In this document: positions 35,401 to 44,792 of the stretch, piece after piece
Position numbering within the stretch: the stretch's first letter is position 1
Layout of the letters: each line of letters begins with the position of its first letter
Assembly: GCA_014138725.1 (NCBI GenBank)
Contig: JACJID010000002.1
Location: 882,001-946,000 of the forward strand
DNA: 64,000 bases
Direction: 5' to 3'
From: Kutzneria viridogrisea
GTDB lineage: Bacteria > Actinomycetota > Actinomycetes > Mycobacteriales > Pseudonocardiaceae
Program-made: the position numbers and the translations under genes
Notes under the pieces: generated by a model
What the model saw: the letters and a program-made list of their open reading frames with translations, nothing else
Told to the model about the DNA's origin: nothing
Database searches by the model: none

Positions 35401-37027
35401 TCTCCTCGCGGATCGCGTCCAGCGGCGGGTTGGTGACCTGCGCGAAGTTCTGCACGAAGTAGTCGTAGAGCAGCCGGGAACGCTGGGAGAGCGCGGCGAT
35501 CGGCGTGTCCGAGCCCATCGAGCCGATCGGCTCGACCCCGTTCTCGGCCATCGGCGAGAGCAGGATCCGCAGCTCCTCCTCGGTGTAGCCGAAGGTGAGC
35601 TGGCGGCGCACCACCGACTCGTGGCTCTGCACCACGTGCTCGCGGTCGGGCAGGTCGGCGATCTCCAGCAGACCGGCGTGCAGCCACTCGTCGTAGGGCA
35701 ACTCGGCGGCCAGCCGGGACTTGACCTCCTCGTCGTCCACGATGCGCCCGGCCACGGTGTCCACCAGGAACATGCGGCCCGGCTGGAGGCGGCCCTTGGC
35801 CACCACGCGGTGCGGCGGCAGGTCCAGCACCCCGGCCTCGCTGGCCAGCACCACGCGGTCGGAGTCGGTGCGCCACCAGCGGGCCGGACGCAGGCCGTTG
35901 CGGTCCAGCACAGCGCCGACCAGCTCGCCGTCGGTGAAGGTCACGCAGGCCGGGCCGTCCCATGGCTCCATCAGGCTGGCGTGGAACTGGTAGAAGGCGC
36001 GGCGCTTGGGGTCCATCGTGGCGTGGTTCTCCCACGCCTCGGGGATCATCATCATCACCGCGTGCGGCAGTGGGCGCCCGCCCAGGTGCAGCAGCTCCAG
36101 CACCTCGTCGAAGGACGCGGAGTCCGAGCCCTCGGGGTCGCAGATCGGGAACAGCCTGGCCAGGTCGCCCGGGATCAGCGAGCTCTCCAGCAGGGCCTCG
36201 CGGGCCCGCATGCGGTTGCGGTTGCCGCGAATCGTGTTGATCTCACCGTTGTGGGCGACGTACCGGAACGGGTGCGCCAGCGGCCAGGACGGGAAGGTGT
36301 TGGTGGAGAACCGGGAGTGCACCAGCGCGATGGCGCTGGCCAGCCTCGGGTCGGTCAGGTCGGGGAAGAAGGCGGGCAGCTGCTCGGTGGTGAGCATGCC
36401 CTTGTAGACCAGGGTCCTGCTGGACAGCGAGGGGAAGTAGGTGCCGCACCCGGCGACGACCGTGTCCCGCTCGGCGCGCTTGCGCAGGCCGAAGGTGAGC
36501 CGGTCCAGGTCCACCCCGGACGGACATCGCCCCTCGGCGTCGGGCAGCCCCGCCACCACGAGCATGGCGAAGTGCGGCATCACCGACTGCGCCGTTGGCC
36601 CGACCTCGGCGGCCTCGGGGGTCACCGGCACCTGGCGCCAGCCGAGCACGCGCAGGTTCTCCTGCTCGGCGATCTGCCCGATCAGCTCGACGGCCTTGTC
36701 CCGCTCCTGCCGCTCGGCGGGCAGGAACGCGATGCCCGCGGCATAGGTGGACCGCCCCTGCGCGTCCGGCTCGGGCAGCTCGAAGCCGCATTCGGCGCGC
36801 AGCAGCTCGTCGGGCAGTTGCAGCAGGATGCCCGCGCCGTCACCGCTGGTGGGCTCGGCCCCCGCGGCACCGCGGTGTTCCAGGTTGGCCAGCGCGGTCA
36901 ACGCGTCGACCACGATGTCGTGCGATCGCCGTCCCCGGATGTCGGCCACCATGGCCACACCGCAGGCGTCCTTCTCCTGCGTCGGGTCGTACAGGCCCTG
37001 CTGGCCTGGGATGGCGGAGAAGATCAC
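32456..37027 (-). CDS. gltB: Glutamate synthase large subunit
   Basis: 1523 residues, full length. It makes two glutamates from glutamine and 2-oxoglutarate. The class II glutamine amidotransferase nucleophile is the Cys of [13 protein letters not shown], exposed after removal of a short propeptide. The central and FMN-binding synthase domain includes [18 protein letters not shown] and [12 protein letters not shown], followed by the C-terminal beta-helix domain ([13 protein letters not shown]). GTG 37027 is chosen because GGGAGGG lies 7 nt upstream; the frame continues to 37126 without homology. It is co-transcribed with gltD. Confidence 0.96.
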   Translation of the reverse strand: MIFSAIPGQQGLYDPTQEKDACGVAMVADIRGRRSHDIVVDALTALANLEHRGAAGAEPTSGDGAGILLQLPDELLRAECGFELPEPDAQGRSTYAAGIAFLPAERQERDKAVELIGQIAEQENLRVLGWRQVPVTPEAAEVGPTAQSVMPHFAMLVVAGLPDAEGRCPSGVDLDRLTFGLRKRAERDTVVAGCGTYFPSLSSRTLVYKGMLTTEQLPAFFPDLTDPRLASAIALVHSRFSTNTFPSWPLAHPFRYVAHNGEINTIRGNRNRMRAREALLESSLIPGDLARLFPICDPEGSDSASFDEVLELLHLGGRPLPHAVMMMIPEAWENHATMDPKRRAFYQFHASLMEPWDGPACVTFTDGELVGAVLDRNGLRPARWWRTDSDRVVLASEAGVLDLPPHRVVAKGRLQPGRMFLVDTVAGRIVDDEEVKSRLAAELPYDEWLHAGLLEIADLPDREHVVQSHESVVRRQLTFGYTEEELRILLSPMAENGVEPIGSMGSDTPIAALSQRSRLLYDYFVQNFAQVTNPPLDAIREEIITSVSRVMGPEQNLLEPGPASCRHIGLPYPVIDNDELAKLIHVNDDGDLPGYACSVLNGLYEVDGGGEALAAAIERIRRQASEAIAAGARTLVLSDRDSDHRMAPIPSLLLVAAVHHHLVRTKERLRVALVVETGDCREVHHVAALLGYGAAAVNPYLAFETIEDLISQGAITGVEPATAIRRYVSALVKGVLKIMSKMGISTVGAYTAAQVFEAVGLSHEVLAEYFTGTSSKLGGAGLDVLAAEVAVRHRRAYPDNPADRAHRRLDVGGEYAYRREGELHLFTPETVFLLQHATKTRRREVYQRYTEEVERLVREGGGLRGLFSFRTGERPAIPVAEVEPVESILKRFNTGAMSYGSISAEAHETLAIAMNRIGGRSNTGEGGEDPERLHDPERRSAIKQVASGRFGVTSEYLVHSEDIQIKMAQGAKPGEGGQLPAHKVYPWIARTRHSTPGVGLISPPPHHDIYSIEDLAQLIHDLKNANERARIHVKLVSELGVGTVAAGVAKAHADVVLISGHDGGTGASPLNSLKHAGTPWEVGLAETQQTLMLNGLRDRITVQVDGAMKTGRDVVIAALLGAEEFGFATAPLVVAGCVMMRVCHLDTCPVGVATQNPVLRERYTGKPEFVENFFHFIAEEVRELLAELGFHTLDEAVGHAELLDTDEAVRHWKARGLDLSPVFEVPADTRYGSARRRLRGQDHGLEHALDRTLIQLAEAALEDAHPVRMELPVRNVNRTVGTLLGSEVTRRYGGDGLPEDTIQVRLTGSAGQSLGAFLPRGVTLEMIGDANDYVGKGLSGGRIVVRPHADAPFAAEQQVIAGNVIGYGATGGEIFLRGRVGERFCVRNSGMVAVAEGVGDHAFEYMTGGRAVVLGPTGRNLAAGMSGGIAYVLELDPMLVNSDMVELQRPHPDDLKWLRETVQRHQELTGSAVAASLLGDWPRRSAAFTKVMPRDYQRVLEAMRLARAEGRDVDQAIMEASRG

Positions 37028-37362
37028 GACAACACCCTCCCGTCGTCCTACATCGAAATTCCTGGGACAACGGTGGCCCGTGATTGACGAAACCTTAACA
37101 GTCGCGAAACGCGAAGGCACCCGCAAACGGGTGAGTTACCGCGGCACTGCGTAACGATCTGGGCTACCCGGACGACATTGACGCGGACATCCGCCAGAAG
37201 TTTCGGTGCGCGAAGCATAGCCGACACACCGGCAACGCGCTTGTGACGATCCGGCGACAGAACGTGCGATCACCGCCCCGGGTGCGGTGATCCCCGTCAC
37301 AGGGCGTTAACGCTGGTAGCGTCCCTGTTCGCCCTCCGCGACCCACTCACTGGCGAGGAACC
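37028..37362. promoter_or_regulatory. 335-bp divergent regulatory region between gltB and the BtuF-like gene
   Basis: No gene is seen. It contains TTAAC-N6-GAAAC (37095-37110), close to one half of a GlnR box; the inverted pair GTTAC-N11-GTAAC (37135-37155); a perfect hairpin GATCACCGC-N7-GCGGTGATC (37268-37292); and the palindrome GCGTTAACGC (37304-37313) followed by a TAGCGT -10-like box. I looked for a cobalamin riboswitch before the BtuF-like gene and did not find its conserved box. Confidence 0.5.
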
Positions 37363-38289
37363 ATGACGCCGCACCGCCGCACGCTGTCCGCCCTGCTGCT
37401 GATCGGGGTGCTGGCGCTCACCGGCTGCGCCACCCACGAGCAGCCCGCGCCCGCACCGGACCAGGGCTCGGCGTTCCCGGTGACGGTCACGCCCAAGGGC
37501 GGCCAGCCGCTGACCCTGACCGCCCAGCCCAAGCGGATCATCTCGCTCAGCCCCGCCAGCACCGAGGACCTGTACGCCATCGGCGCGGGCGGTCAGGTCG
37601 CGGCCGTGGACAAGCTGTCGAACCACCCGGCGCAGGCCCCACGCACCGACCTGGACGCGTACAAGCCCAACGTGGAGGCCATCGCGGCCAAGAGCCCGGA
37701 CCTGGTCGTCGCGTACTACGACGCGAACAACCTGGTCAGCGGCCTGCAGAAGCTCAAGGTGCCGGTGCTGGTGCTGCCCGCGGCGAACAGCCTGGACGAG
37801 GCCTACGAGCAGGTCTCGCTGTTGGGCAGGGCCACCGGCCACGCCGCCGAGGCCGACAAGCTGGCCGCCCAGCTCAAGGCGCAGATCGCCGAGGTGGTGG
37901 CCAAGACGCCCAAGCCCGCCAGGCCGCTGACCTACTTCCACGAGGTCTCCGCGGACGGCTACACGCTGACCGCCAAGACCTTCGCCGGGCAGGTCTACTC
38001 CCTGTTCGGGCTGGGCAACATCGCCGACTCGGCCAGCGCGGCGGGCCCCTACCCGCAGCTGTCCGCCGAGCAGGTGATCAAGGCTGACCCCGACCTGATC
38101 TTCCTGGCGGACACCAAGTGCTGCCAGCAGAGCCCGGCCACGGTGGCCGCCCGCCCCGGCTGGGGCACGCTCAAGGCCGTGCGCGGCAACGGGGTCGTGG
38201 CGCTGGACGACGACGTGGCCTCGCGCTGGGGGCCGCGGGTGGTCGACTTCGCGCGGGCCGTGGGCGACGCGGTGAGCAAGGCCCACTGA
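37363..38289 (+). CDS. ABC importer substrate-binding lipoprotein (BtuF/FecB type)
   Basis: 308 residues. The signal peptide ends in a lipobox (LTGC, Cys23), so it is a membrane-anchored lipoprotein. RIISLSPASTEDLYAIGAG and the helical linker fold are typical of BtuF-like cobalamin or ferric-siderophore binding proteins; the ISLSP motif favours cobalamin/cobamide, not proven. ATG 37363 follows GAGGAACC. It is the first gene of a three-gene operon with permease and ATPase, the next start being 5 bp after its stop. Confidence 0.88.
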   Translation: MTPHRRTLSALLLIGVLALTGCATHEQPAPAPDQGSAFPVTVTPKGGQPLTLTAQPKRIISLSPASTEDLYAIGAGGQVAAVDKLSNHPAQAPRTDLDAYKPNVEAIAAKSPDLVVAYYDANNLVSGLQKLKVPVLVLPAANSLDEAYEQVSLLGRATGHAAEADKLAAQLKAQIAEVVAKTPKPARPLTYFHEVSADGYTLTAKTFAGQVYSLFGLGNIADSASAAGPYPQLSAEQVIKADPDLIFLADTKCCQQSPATVAARPGWGTLKAVRGNGVVALDDDVASRWGPRVVDFARAVGDAVSKAH

Positions 38290-38293
38290 GGCC

Positions 38294-39304
38294 GTGTCCA
38301 CCCCGACCAGGCTCGCCTGGTGGCACCTGCTGGCGGCCCTGCTCGTCCTGCTGCTCGTGGCGACCGGGGCGGTGCTGCTGGGCGCGGTCGACCTCGGCCC
38401 GCAGCGGGTGCTCGGTGAGCTCGCGGCCCAGCTGACCGGTGGCCGCTCGCCGCTGACCGAGCAGGAGGCGGCGGTGCTGTGGCAGCTGCGGCTGCCGCGC
38501 GTGGTGCTCGCCGGGCTGGTGGGTGCGGCGCTGGCCTGCTCAGGGGCCACCTTCCAGGGCGTGTTCCGCAACCCGCTGGCCGACCCGTACCTGCTGGGCG
38601 CGGCGGCCGGTGCCGGGCTGGCCGTGACGGTCGTGGTGGTGCTGGTCCCGCAGACCCCGGCCGCGCTGGTGCCGGTGGCGGCGTTCGCGGGCTCGCTCGG
38701 CGGGGTCGGCCTGACCTGGGGCATGGGCCGCACCGCGGGGCCCGGCACGGCGACCCTGCTGCTGGCGGGCGTGGCCGTGGCCTCGTTCCTGACGGCGATC
38801 CAGACCTTCGTGCAGCAGCTGAATACCGTGACCCTGCAACGGGTCTACGGCTGGATCCTGGGCGGGCTGGCCACCACGGGCTGGAGCCAGGTGGTGCAGG
38901 CGCTGCCCTACATCGCGGTGGCGGTCGTGGTGCTGTGCGCCTGCGCGGGCCTGCTGGACGTGCTGGCGCTGGGCGACGAGGAGGCGGCCTCGCTGGGTGT
39001 GCGGCCTCCCGTGGTGCGGATGCTGGTGCTGGGGGCCGCCTCGCTGGCGACGGCCGCCGCCGTGTCGGTGAGCGGCCTGATCGGCTTCGTGGGCATCGTG
39101 GTGCCCCACCTGGTGCGACTGCTGTTCGGGGCCAGCTACCGGGTCGTGGTCCCACTGTCGCTGGCGGGCGGCGCGGTGTTCCTGATCGCCGCCGACGTGG
39201 TGGCCCGCACCGTGCTGGCCCCCGCCGAGCTGCCGATCGGGGTGGTCACGGCCTTCGCGGGCGCCCCGTTCTTCGTGCTGGTGCTCAGGGCCAGGCGGGC
39301 ATGA
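38294..39304 (+). CDS. FecCD/BtuC-family ABC permease
   Basis: 336 residues with about ten membrane segments. Family hallmarks: LRLPRVVLAGLVGAALACSGATFQ, FRNPLADPYLLGAAAGA and GLIGFVGIVVPHLVRLL. It forms the channel for the substrate delivered by the upstream lipoprotein. The start is GTG 38294, and its stop overlaps the ATPase start (ATGA at 39301-39304). Confidence 0.93.
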   Translation: MSTPTRLAWWHLLAALLVLLLVATGAVLLGAVDLGPQRVLGELAAQLTGGRSPLTEQEAAVLWQLRLPRVVLAGLVGAALACSGATFQGVFRNPLADPYLLGAAAGAGLAVTVVVVLVPQTPAALVPVAAFAGSLGGVGLTWGMGRTAGPGTATLLLAGVAVASFLTAIQTFVQQLNTVTLQRVYGWILGGLATTGWSQVVQALPYIAVAVVVLCACAGLLDVLALGDEEAASLGVRPPVVRMLVLGAASLATAAAVSVSGLIGFVGIVVPHLVRLLFGASYRVVVPLSLAGGAVFLIAADVVARTVLAPAELPIGVVTAFAGAPFFVLVLRARRA

Positions 39305-40077
39305 CCCGGCTCGAACTGCGCGGGGTCGGCGCGGGCTACCGGGGCCGGCCGGTGGTCTCGGACGTCTCCCTGGAACTGCCCGAGGGCAGTTGGCTGGCGA
39401 TCATCGGTCCGAACGGGGCTGGCAAGTCTACCCTGCTCAAGTCCGTGGCCGGGCTCGTGCCCGCCACCGGCGAGGTGCTGCTCGGCGGCCGGGCCCTCGG
39501 CTCGCTGAGCCAGCGCGAGCGCGCGCGGGAGATCGGGTACGCCCCGCAGATCCCCGCGCTGCCCGAGGGGTTGACCGTCACCGACTACGTGCTGCTCGGC
39601 CGCACCCCGCACCTGGGACCGCTGGGCCGTGAGGGCCACGCCGACCTCGTCGTGGTGGCCGAGGTGCTGGGCCGCCTCGACCTCTCCGCGCTCGCCGACC
39701 GTCCACTGAGGACGTTGTCCGGCGGGGAACGCCAGCGGGCCGTGCTCGCGCGCGTGCTGGCCCAGCAGACCGGGGTGCTGCTGCTGGACGAGCCGACCAC
39801 GGGGCTGGACATCGGTCACGCGCAGGCCCTGCTCGAACTCGTCGACACCCTGCGGCGCGCCGACGGCACCACTGTGGTCACCACGTTGCACGACCTCACC
39901 CTGGCCGCCCAGTACCCGGATCGCGTGCTGCTGCTGGACTCCGGCCGGGTCGTCGCCAGCGGGCCGCCCGCCTCGGTGCTCACCGCCGACCGGCTCTCCG
40001 AGCACTACGCCGCCCGCGTCACCGTGCTGACCGCCCCCGGCGGCGACCAGGTCGTGGCGCCGATCCGAACACCGTGA
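39301..40077 (+). CDS. FecE/BtuD-family ABC transporter ATPase
   Basis: 258 residues. Walker A GPNGAGKST, the signature TLSGGERQRAVLARVLAQ, Walker B VLLLDEPTTGLD and the H-loop TLHDLT are all present. ATG 39301 overlaps the permease stop. It completes a BtuFCD-type importer; metal or corrinoid substrate undecided. Confidence 0.95.
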   Translation: MTRLELRGVGAGYRGRPVVSDVSLELPEGSWLAIIGPNGAGKSTLLKSVAGLVPATGEVLLGGRALGSLSQRERAREIGYAPQIPALPEGLTVTDYVLLGRTPHLGPLGREGHADLVVVAEVLGRLDLSALADRPLRTLSGGERQRAVLARVLAQQTGVLLLDEPTTGLDIGHAQALLELVDTLRRADGTTVVTTLHDLTLAAQYPDRVLLLDSGRVVASGPPASVLTADRLSEHYAARVTVLTAPGGDQVVAPIRTP

Positions 40078-40088
40078 CCCCCAAGCAC

Positions 40089-40222
40089 CGCGTGTCGGCG
40101 CTTGGCGGACCGCGTGTCGGACGTTTGCGGACGGTTTCCCAGCTCGTGGGAAACCGTGCCGCAAGCGCGAACACGCCGTACCGCTAGCGCCGACACGCGG
40201 TACCGGAACGTCCGACACGCGC
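40089..40222. repeat. Long imperfect palindromic intergenic repeat, copy 2
   Basis: It has the same arms as copy 1 (CGCGTGTCGGCGCTT at the left, CGGAACGTCCGACACGCG at the right). Its centre is a perfect 11-bp stem, ACGGTTTCCCA-GCTCG-TGGGAAACCGT (40131-40157). It fills the gap between the convergent ABC ATPase and dctA genes. Confidence 0.8.
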
Positions 40223-40232
40223 CGGGGGTGGG

Positions 40233-41561
40233 TCAGGACGGGCGGGTCAGCGCGGCGTCCACGTCCACAGTGGACGGGTTGTCCAGCACGTGCCTGAGGC
40301 GCTCGGAGTCCAGGTCGCCCTGCCAGCGCGCGACCACGAGGGTGCCGATGCCGTTGCCGATCACGTTGGTGATCGCCCGCGCCTCGGACATGAACCGGTC
40401 GATGCCCACGATCAGCGCGATGCCCACCACGGGGATGGTGCTGCCGAAGGCCTGTAGGGAGGCGGCCAGCGTGATCAGCCCGGCCCCGGTGACCCCGGCG
40501 GCGCCCTTGCTGGACAACAGCATGAACAGCAGCAGCCCGATCTGGGTGCCCAGGCCGATCTCGTGCCCGGTGGCCTGGGCGATGAACAGGGCGCCCATGG
40601 TCAGGTAGATGCAGGTGCCGTCCAGGTTGAACGAGTAGCCGGTCGGAATGGTCAGGCCCACCACCGACTTGCGTGCCCCCGCGGCCTCCAGCTTGATCAG
40701 CATCCGGGGCAGCGCCGCCTCGGAGGAGGAGGTGCCCAGCACGATGAAGATCTCGTCCTTGATGTAGCGCAGGAACTTGAACACGTTGAACCCGGCCAGC
40801 CTGCACACGATGCCCAGCACCACGACCACGAACAGCGCGCAGGTCAGGTAGAAGGCGACCATCAGGTACACCAGCCCGCCCAGCACCTTGCTGCCGAACT
40901 GGCCCACCGTGTAGGCGATGCCGCCGAACGCGCCGACCGGGGCCGCGTACATGATCACCTTGATCACGCCGAACATCACCTGTGCGACGGTGTCCAGCGC
41001 GCGCACCACCGGCTTGCCGCGCTCACCCAGCCCGGCCACGGCGATGGCCACCAGCACGGCCAGCAGCAGCACCTGGATGAGCTGCCCGTCGGTGAAGGCG
41101 CCGACGAAGGACTTCGGCACCAGGCTCAGCACGAAGTCGGTGACGCTCTCCCCCGCCGCCGCGGCCGAGTCGATCGTGGACTTGGCGGCCTTCTCGTTGA
41201 CCGCGATGCCCAGCCCGTCGCCGGGGCGCAGCACGTTGACCACGACCAGGCCGATGGCCAGCGCCACCGTGGTCATCACCGTGAAGTACCCGATCGTGCG
41301 CAGCGCGAGCCCGCCCGCCTTGGCCAGGTTGCCCAGCCCGGCGATGCCGACCACGACGGTGCAGAAGATGGTCGGCGCGATGACCACCTTGACCAGGTTC
41401 ACGAACAGGTCGGCCAGCCACTTGGTGCCCGCCGCCTGCGCGGGGAAGAACAGTCCGAACAGGACACCCAGCACGATGGCGGTGAGCACCCAGAAGTACA
41501 GCTGCCGGTACAGGGGCTTGCGTGGTCTGGCGGGACTACCAACCTCGGTGTTGGCGGCCAT
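40233..41561 (-). CDS. dctA: Dicarboxylate/cation symporter (DctA type)
   Basis: 442 residues of the DAACS (GltPh-like) family. The serine-rich hairpin SSSEAALPRML, the TIPTGYSFNLDGT segment and the last-helix motif DRFMSEARAITNVIGNG (substrate- and cation-binding Asp, Arg, Asn) are intact. It takes up C4-dicarboxylates such as succinate, malate or aspartate with protons or sodium. The Arg in the final motif favours acidic substrates. It is a single-gene unit with no sensor kinase beside it. Confidence 0.92.
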   Translation of the reverse strand: MAANTEVGSPARPRKPLYRQLYFWVLTAIVLGVLFGLFFPAQAAGTKWLADLFVNLVKVVIAPTIFCTVVVGIAGLGNLAKAGGLALRTIGYFTVMTTVALAIGLVVVNVLRPGDGLGIAVNEKAAKSTIDSAAAAGESVTDFVLSLVPKSFVGAFTDGQLIQVLLLAVLVAIAVAGLGERGKPVVRALDTVAQVMFGVIKVIMYAAPVGAFGGIAYTVGQFGSKVLGGLVYLMVAFYLTCALFVVVVLGIVCRLAGFNVFKFLRYIKDEIFIVLGTSSSEAALPRMLIKLEAAGARKSVVGLTIPTGYSFNLDGTCIYLTMGALFIAQATGHEIGLGTQIGLLLFMLLSSKGAAGVTGAGLITLAASLQAFGSTIPVVGIALIVGIDRFMSEARAITNVIGNGIGTLVVARWQGDLDSERLRHVLDNPSTVDVDAALTRPS

Positions 41562-41747
41562 GCCTCCTCCTCAGGGCTCGGCGCGGGTCGGGGAACACGG
41601 TGATCCTGAGCACACACCATCGGGCTAGCAAGCGCACCTCGGGAAACTTGGGGTTCACCTGACGTTGATCTCTGCACGATCAGTTCCCCGGCAGCGGGGC
41701 GTAACCGTTCGGCCCCGTACAGCGAGCTGTCCGGCAGGACGAGCCGC

Positions 41748-42173
41748 TCACATGACCCGGTCCACGATCTCGTCCAGGTCCGCCCGCAGTTTGCTGCACT
41801 GGCGTACCGGGTCGGCGGTGGGGCAGGTCAACAGGTGCTCCAGCACGGCGCGGGCCGCGACCAGCTCGTCGATCCGGCGGGTCATCCCGGCGATGGTGTC
41901 GGCCAGCACCTGACGCCCCGCGGGCTGCTCCTCGCCGTGCCGGTCGGTGGTGAGGACAGCCGTGTCGGCCAGGGTCACCATGCCCTCGCGGTGCAGGCGC
42001 TGCACGAGCGCGAGCCTGCGCAGCTCCTCGCGGCCGTAGTACCGCACGGTGCCGCGCCGCTCGGCGGGCGGTACCAGTCCGAGCTCGTCGTAGTAGCGCA
42101 GGGCGGAGACCCGCAGGCCGAAGCGGCGCGCGACCTCGCCGATGGGGTGCAGCGGCTCGTTCACGACCACCAT
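41748..42173 (-). CDS. MerR-family transcriptional regulator
   Basis: 141 residues. N-terminal MerR helix-turn-helix (IGEVARRFGLRVSALRYYDELGL), wing and dimerisation helix, then a short C-terminal part with two Cys (LLTCPTADPVRQC) that could bind a ligand or metal. It is divergent from the flavin monooxygenase gene, with a perfect palindrome between them, so it most probably controls that gene and itself. Confidence 0.88.
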   Translation of the reverse strand: MVVVNEPLHPIGEVARRFGLRVSALRYYDELGLVPPAERRGTVRYYGREELRRLALVQRLHREGMVTLADTAVLTTDRHGEEQPAGRQVLADTIAGMTRRIDELVAARAVLEHLLTCPTADPVRQCSKLRADLDEIVDRVM

Positions 42174-42178
42174 CTTGC

Positions 42179-42196
42179 GCTCAAGCCGACTTGAGC
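42179..42196. promoter_or_regulatory. Operator GCTCAAG-N4-CTTGAGC, MerR/monooxygenase intergenic region
   Basis: A perfect 7+7 bp inverted repeat lies 5 bp upstream of the MerR start codon and 15 bp upstream of the monooxygenase start. It is preceded on the plus strand by TTGCGC (42175-42180), which with a MerR-like 19-bp spacer would make a weak promoter for the oxygenase. Confidence 0.6.
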
Positions 42197-42211
42197 CAGC
42201 ACGGTGGGGCC

Positions 42212-43648
42212 ATGCGAACCGAACGAGTACCGGTACTGGTGGTCGGCGCGGGCCCGGTGGGGCTGACCAGCGCCCTGTTCCTGGCGCACTGGGGAGTGCA
42301 CGCCCTGGTGGTGGACAAGCGGGCCGCAGGGCACGGGCCGCCGCGAGCGGGCACGAGCCTGCGCACGCTGGAGTTGTTCCGCACCATGGGCCTGGGCGAG
42401 GAGGTGGAGCGGTTGGCCTGGCGCGGCGGCCTGCCGCTGGAGGCGGTCCACCAGGACAGCGCGTTCGGCCCCGCGCTGTCGCGAAGCGGCCTGCCGCCGC
42501 GCTACGCCGAGCGCGTCGAGTCGTGCAGCCCGGCGGACCCGAGGCTGAGCATGTCCCAGGTGGAGGTGAACCGGTTGGCGCTGGCCCACCTCGACCGGAG
42601 CCAGGTCCGGCACGGCGTGCGGCTGCTGGACTTCACCGAGGTGGACGGGGTCGTGCGCGCGGAGCTGGTCGAGGAGTCGACCGGTGAGCGGTGGGTCGTC
42701 GAGGCCGACTACCTGATCGCCGCCGACGGCGCCCGCAGCGGGATCCGCGAGCGGCTGGGCATCCCGGTGCTCGACCGCGAGGTGATCGCCCACATCACCA
42801 CGGCGTTCTACAGCGCCGATCTCGGTGACGCGCTCGCCCGCTGGGGCACGGGCGCCTGCTTCGTGCGCGGTGAGCAGGTCTACGCCACGCTGTTCTCGAA
42901 GGACGGCGACCGGCGGTGGACCTCGCACATCCTGGACTACCCGGGCAAACCGGAGGGCCCCGACGAGTTGTCCGAGCAGCAGGCGCTCCGGTTGCTGCGC
43001 ACCGCGATCGGCGATCAGCGGATCCCGGTCGAGCTGCACGCCGTCAACTCGTGGACGGCCGCGGTGGGGCTGGCCGCCCGGCTGCGGCAGGGCCGGGTGT
43101 TCCTGGTCGGCGACGCCGCGCACGTGCAGAGTTCGGCGGGCGGTCTCGGCATGAACACCGGCATCCAGGACGGGCACAACCTGGCGTGGAAGCTCGCCGA
43201 GGTGCTGCACGGGCAGTCCGGGCCGGAACTGCTCGACAGCTACGAGCCGGAACGTCTTGCCGCGGCGAGGGAATCGCTCGGGCTGGCGCTGCGCCTGCAC
43301 CGCGGCTACCTGGCGAAGGGGTGCGACCCGAGCGCCCTGCTGGAGCAGGTGGCCGTGGACTACCTGCGCGCGATGATGTTCTACGACTACGGCGGATCGG
43401 CCGATGTGGACGTGCTGCGCGACGAGATCCGCCCCGGTGTTCGCTTCCCGCACATGACGGTGCACGGGAAGTCCACTGTGGACATGATCGGCACGAGCTG
43501 GACCGAGTTCACCGGGCAGGCGGTGGACCGCCCGCACCACGTGCTGCCGGGACTGGCGCCGGGGCAGTCGGTGCTGGTGCGGCCGGACGGCGTCGTGGCC
43601 ACTACCCGATCGGCCGCCGAGGACGCGCGGACGGCGCACCCTCAGTAG
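42212..43648 (+). CDS. Class A FAD-dependent aromatic monooxygenase
   Basis: 478 residues. FAD-binding GxGxxG in VLVVGAGPVGLTSA, the YLIAADGARSGIRERLG segment (DG motif) and VFLVGDAAHVQSSAGGLGMNTGIQD (GD motif) identify a single-component flavoprotein hydroxylase of the PHBH/TetX/MhpA superfamily. Likely reaction: NAD(P)H- and O2-dependent hydroxylation of a phenolic or polyketide compound, or inactivation of an antibiotic; the substrate cannot be told. ATG 42212. Divergent MerR control suggests it is induced by its substrate. Confidence 0.87.
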   Translation: MRTERVPVLVVGAGPVGLTSALFLAHWGVHALVVDKRAAGHGPPRAGTSLRTLELFRTMGLGEEVERLAWRGGLPLEAVHQDSAFGPALSRSGLPPRYAERVESCSPADPRLSMSQVEVNRLALAHLDRSQVRHGVRLLDFTEVDGVVRAELVEESTGERWVVEADYLIAADGARSGIRERLGIPVLDREVIAHITTAFYSADLGDALARWGTGACFVRGEQVYATLFSKDGDRRWTSHILDYPGKPEGPDELSEQQALRLLRTAIGDQRIPVELHAVNSWTAAVGLAARLRQGRVFLVGDAAHVQSSAGGLGMNTGIQDGHNLAWKLAEVLHGQSGPELLDSYEPERLAAARESLGLALRLHRGYLAKGCDPSALLEQVAVDYLRAMMFYDYGGSADVDVLRDEIRPGVRFPHMTVHGKSTVDMIGTSWTEFTGQAVDRPHHVLPGLAPGQSVLVRPDGVVATTRSAAEDARTAHPQ

Positions 43649-43730
43649 CGCGTGCGCGCCCAGAACTCCCCGATGGTTGCCGCACAACACACTTGTCCGT
43701 CGGTAGCATCGGATCGCGAGGTGGGAGTTG

Positions 43731-43853
43731 ATGAGATCCGGTTCCTACAACTGGGACACGTTCAGCCAGTACGAGGTGTACAACGCCACCGAGCCCGCTG
43801 AGGAGCCGGAGCCCGAGCAGGCGACACCCGCACCGGAGGACGACCGGGGCTAG
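43731..43853 (+). CDS. Small acidic peptide gene, 40 residues
   Basis: ATG 43731 follows GAGGTGGGAG at ribosome-binding distance. The first half is rich in aromatic residues (SYNWDTFSQYEVYN) and the second in Glu and Pro (EPAEEPEPEQATP). Codon third positions are almost all G or C, supporting translation. No family is recognised. It stands 9 bp before the TAXI lipoprotein gene on the same strand and could be co-transcribed with it. Confidence 0.5.
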   Translation: MRSGSYNWDTFSQYEVYNATEPAEEPEPEQATPAPEDDRG

Positions 43854-43862
43854 GCTGCCACG

Positions 43863-44792
43863 GTGCTGAGCAGGCGTGGGGTGCTGCGCGCGGCGGCGGC
43901 GAGTGCGGCCGGGGCCGCGCTGGGTGCGTGCTCGGTACCGGGCGGGCCGGTGCTGCGGGAACTGGTGCTGCTGACCGGTCCACCCGGCGCGGTCTTCCGC
44001 GAGATCGGCGCGGCCATGGCCACCGCGATCGGCGCGCACCTGCCCGGGACCTCGGTGCGGGCCAAGCCCACAGCGGCCTCCGTGGCCAACCTTCACCTGC
44101 TGGCCACGGGCGAGGGTCAGCTCGGGCTGTCCGCGATCGACGCCGCCGAGGACGGGGGCAGGCCGCCCGCGGGCATCAGCGCGGTGGGCCGGATCTACGA
44201 CAGCTTCCTGCACCTGGTGGTGCCGCGGGACTCGCCGATCGGCTCGCTGGCCGACCTGACCGGTCGCACCGTCTCGCTGGGCGCGCAGGGGTCGAGCACC
44301 GAGTTCACCAGCGACCGGCTGCTCGCCCTGCGCGGGGTGCGGCCGAACGGGGTGCGGCTCACCCAGGCCGACGCGGCGACAGCCCTGGTGCGGGGCCAGA
44401 TCGAGGCGCTGCTGACGCTGACCGGCATTCCCACGCCGGCGATCACCGACCTGGCGCAGCGCATGCCGGTGCGCATGGTGCCGCTGGCCGAGGAGGCCGC
44501 CGCGCTGGCCGCCCGGTTCCCCGGCCCGTACGTGCCCGCCACGATCCCGGCCACCACGTACAAGGGGGTGCGGGCCTGCCCCACCGTGGCCGTGCCGAAC
44601 CTGCTGCTGGCCCGCGACAACCTGTCCGCCGAGGTGGTGCGGACCGTCACCAGCACGGTGTTCACCGAGGTCGAGGCGATCACCCAGGGGCACCCGGAGG
44701 CACGGCGCATCAACGTGCGCACCGGTATCGCCACCGGGGTGGTGCCGCTACACCCCGGGGCCGCCGCCTGGTTCACCGCGGTCAAGCGGTAG
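43863..44792 (+). CDS. TAXI-family TRAP-type solute-binding lipoprotein
   Basis: 309 residues. The N terminus has a twin-arginine-like SRRGVL followed by a hydrophobic stretch and a lipobox (LGAC), so it is probably a Tat-exported lipoprotein. The body matches TAXI solute-binding proteins (TASVANLHLLATGEGQLGLSAIDAA, SLGAQGSSTEFTSDRLL). No TRAP permease gene is found in the window, so it may act with an orphan permease elsewhere or as a sensor for the adjacent two-component system. It overlaps the convergent kinase gene by 45 bp. Confidence 0.87.
   Translation: MLSRRGVLRAAAASAAGAALGACSVPGGPVLRELVLLTGPPGAVFREIGAAMATAIGAHLPGTSVRAKPTAASVANLHLLATGEGQLGLSAIDAAEDGGRPPAGISAVGRIYDSFLHLVVPRDSPIGSLADLTGRTVSLGAQGSSTEFTSDRLLALRGVRPNGVRLTQADAATALVRGQIEALLTLTGIPTPAITDLAQRMPVRMVPLAEEAAALAARFPGPYVPATIPATTYKGVRACPTVAVPNLLLARDNLSAEVVRTVTSTVFTEVEAITQGHPEARRINVRTGIATGVVPLHPGAAAWFTAVKR

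Noticed and set aside
32414-37087. Plus-strand open frame of 1557 codons antisense to gltB
   Set aside because: Composition bias only. gltB on the other strand is complete with all motifs.
37028-37362. Cobalamin riboswitch before the BtuF-like gene
   Set aside because: The conserved B12 box and expected helices were not seen; only short palindromes and one hairpin.
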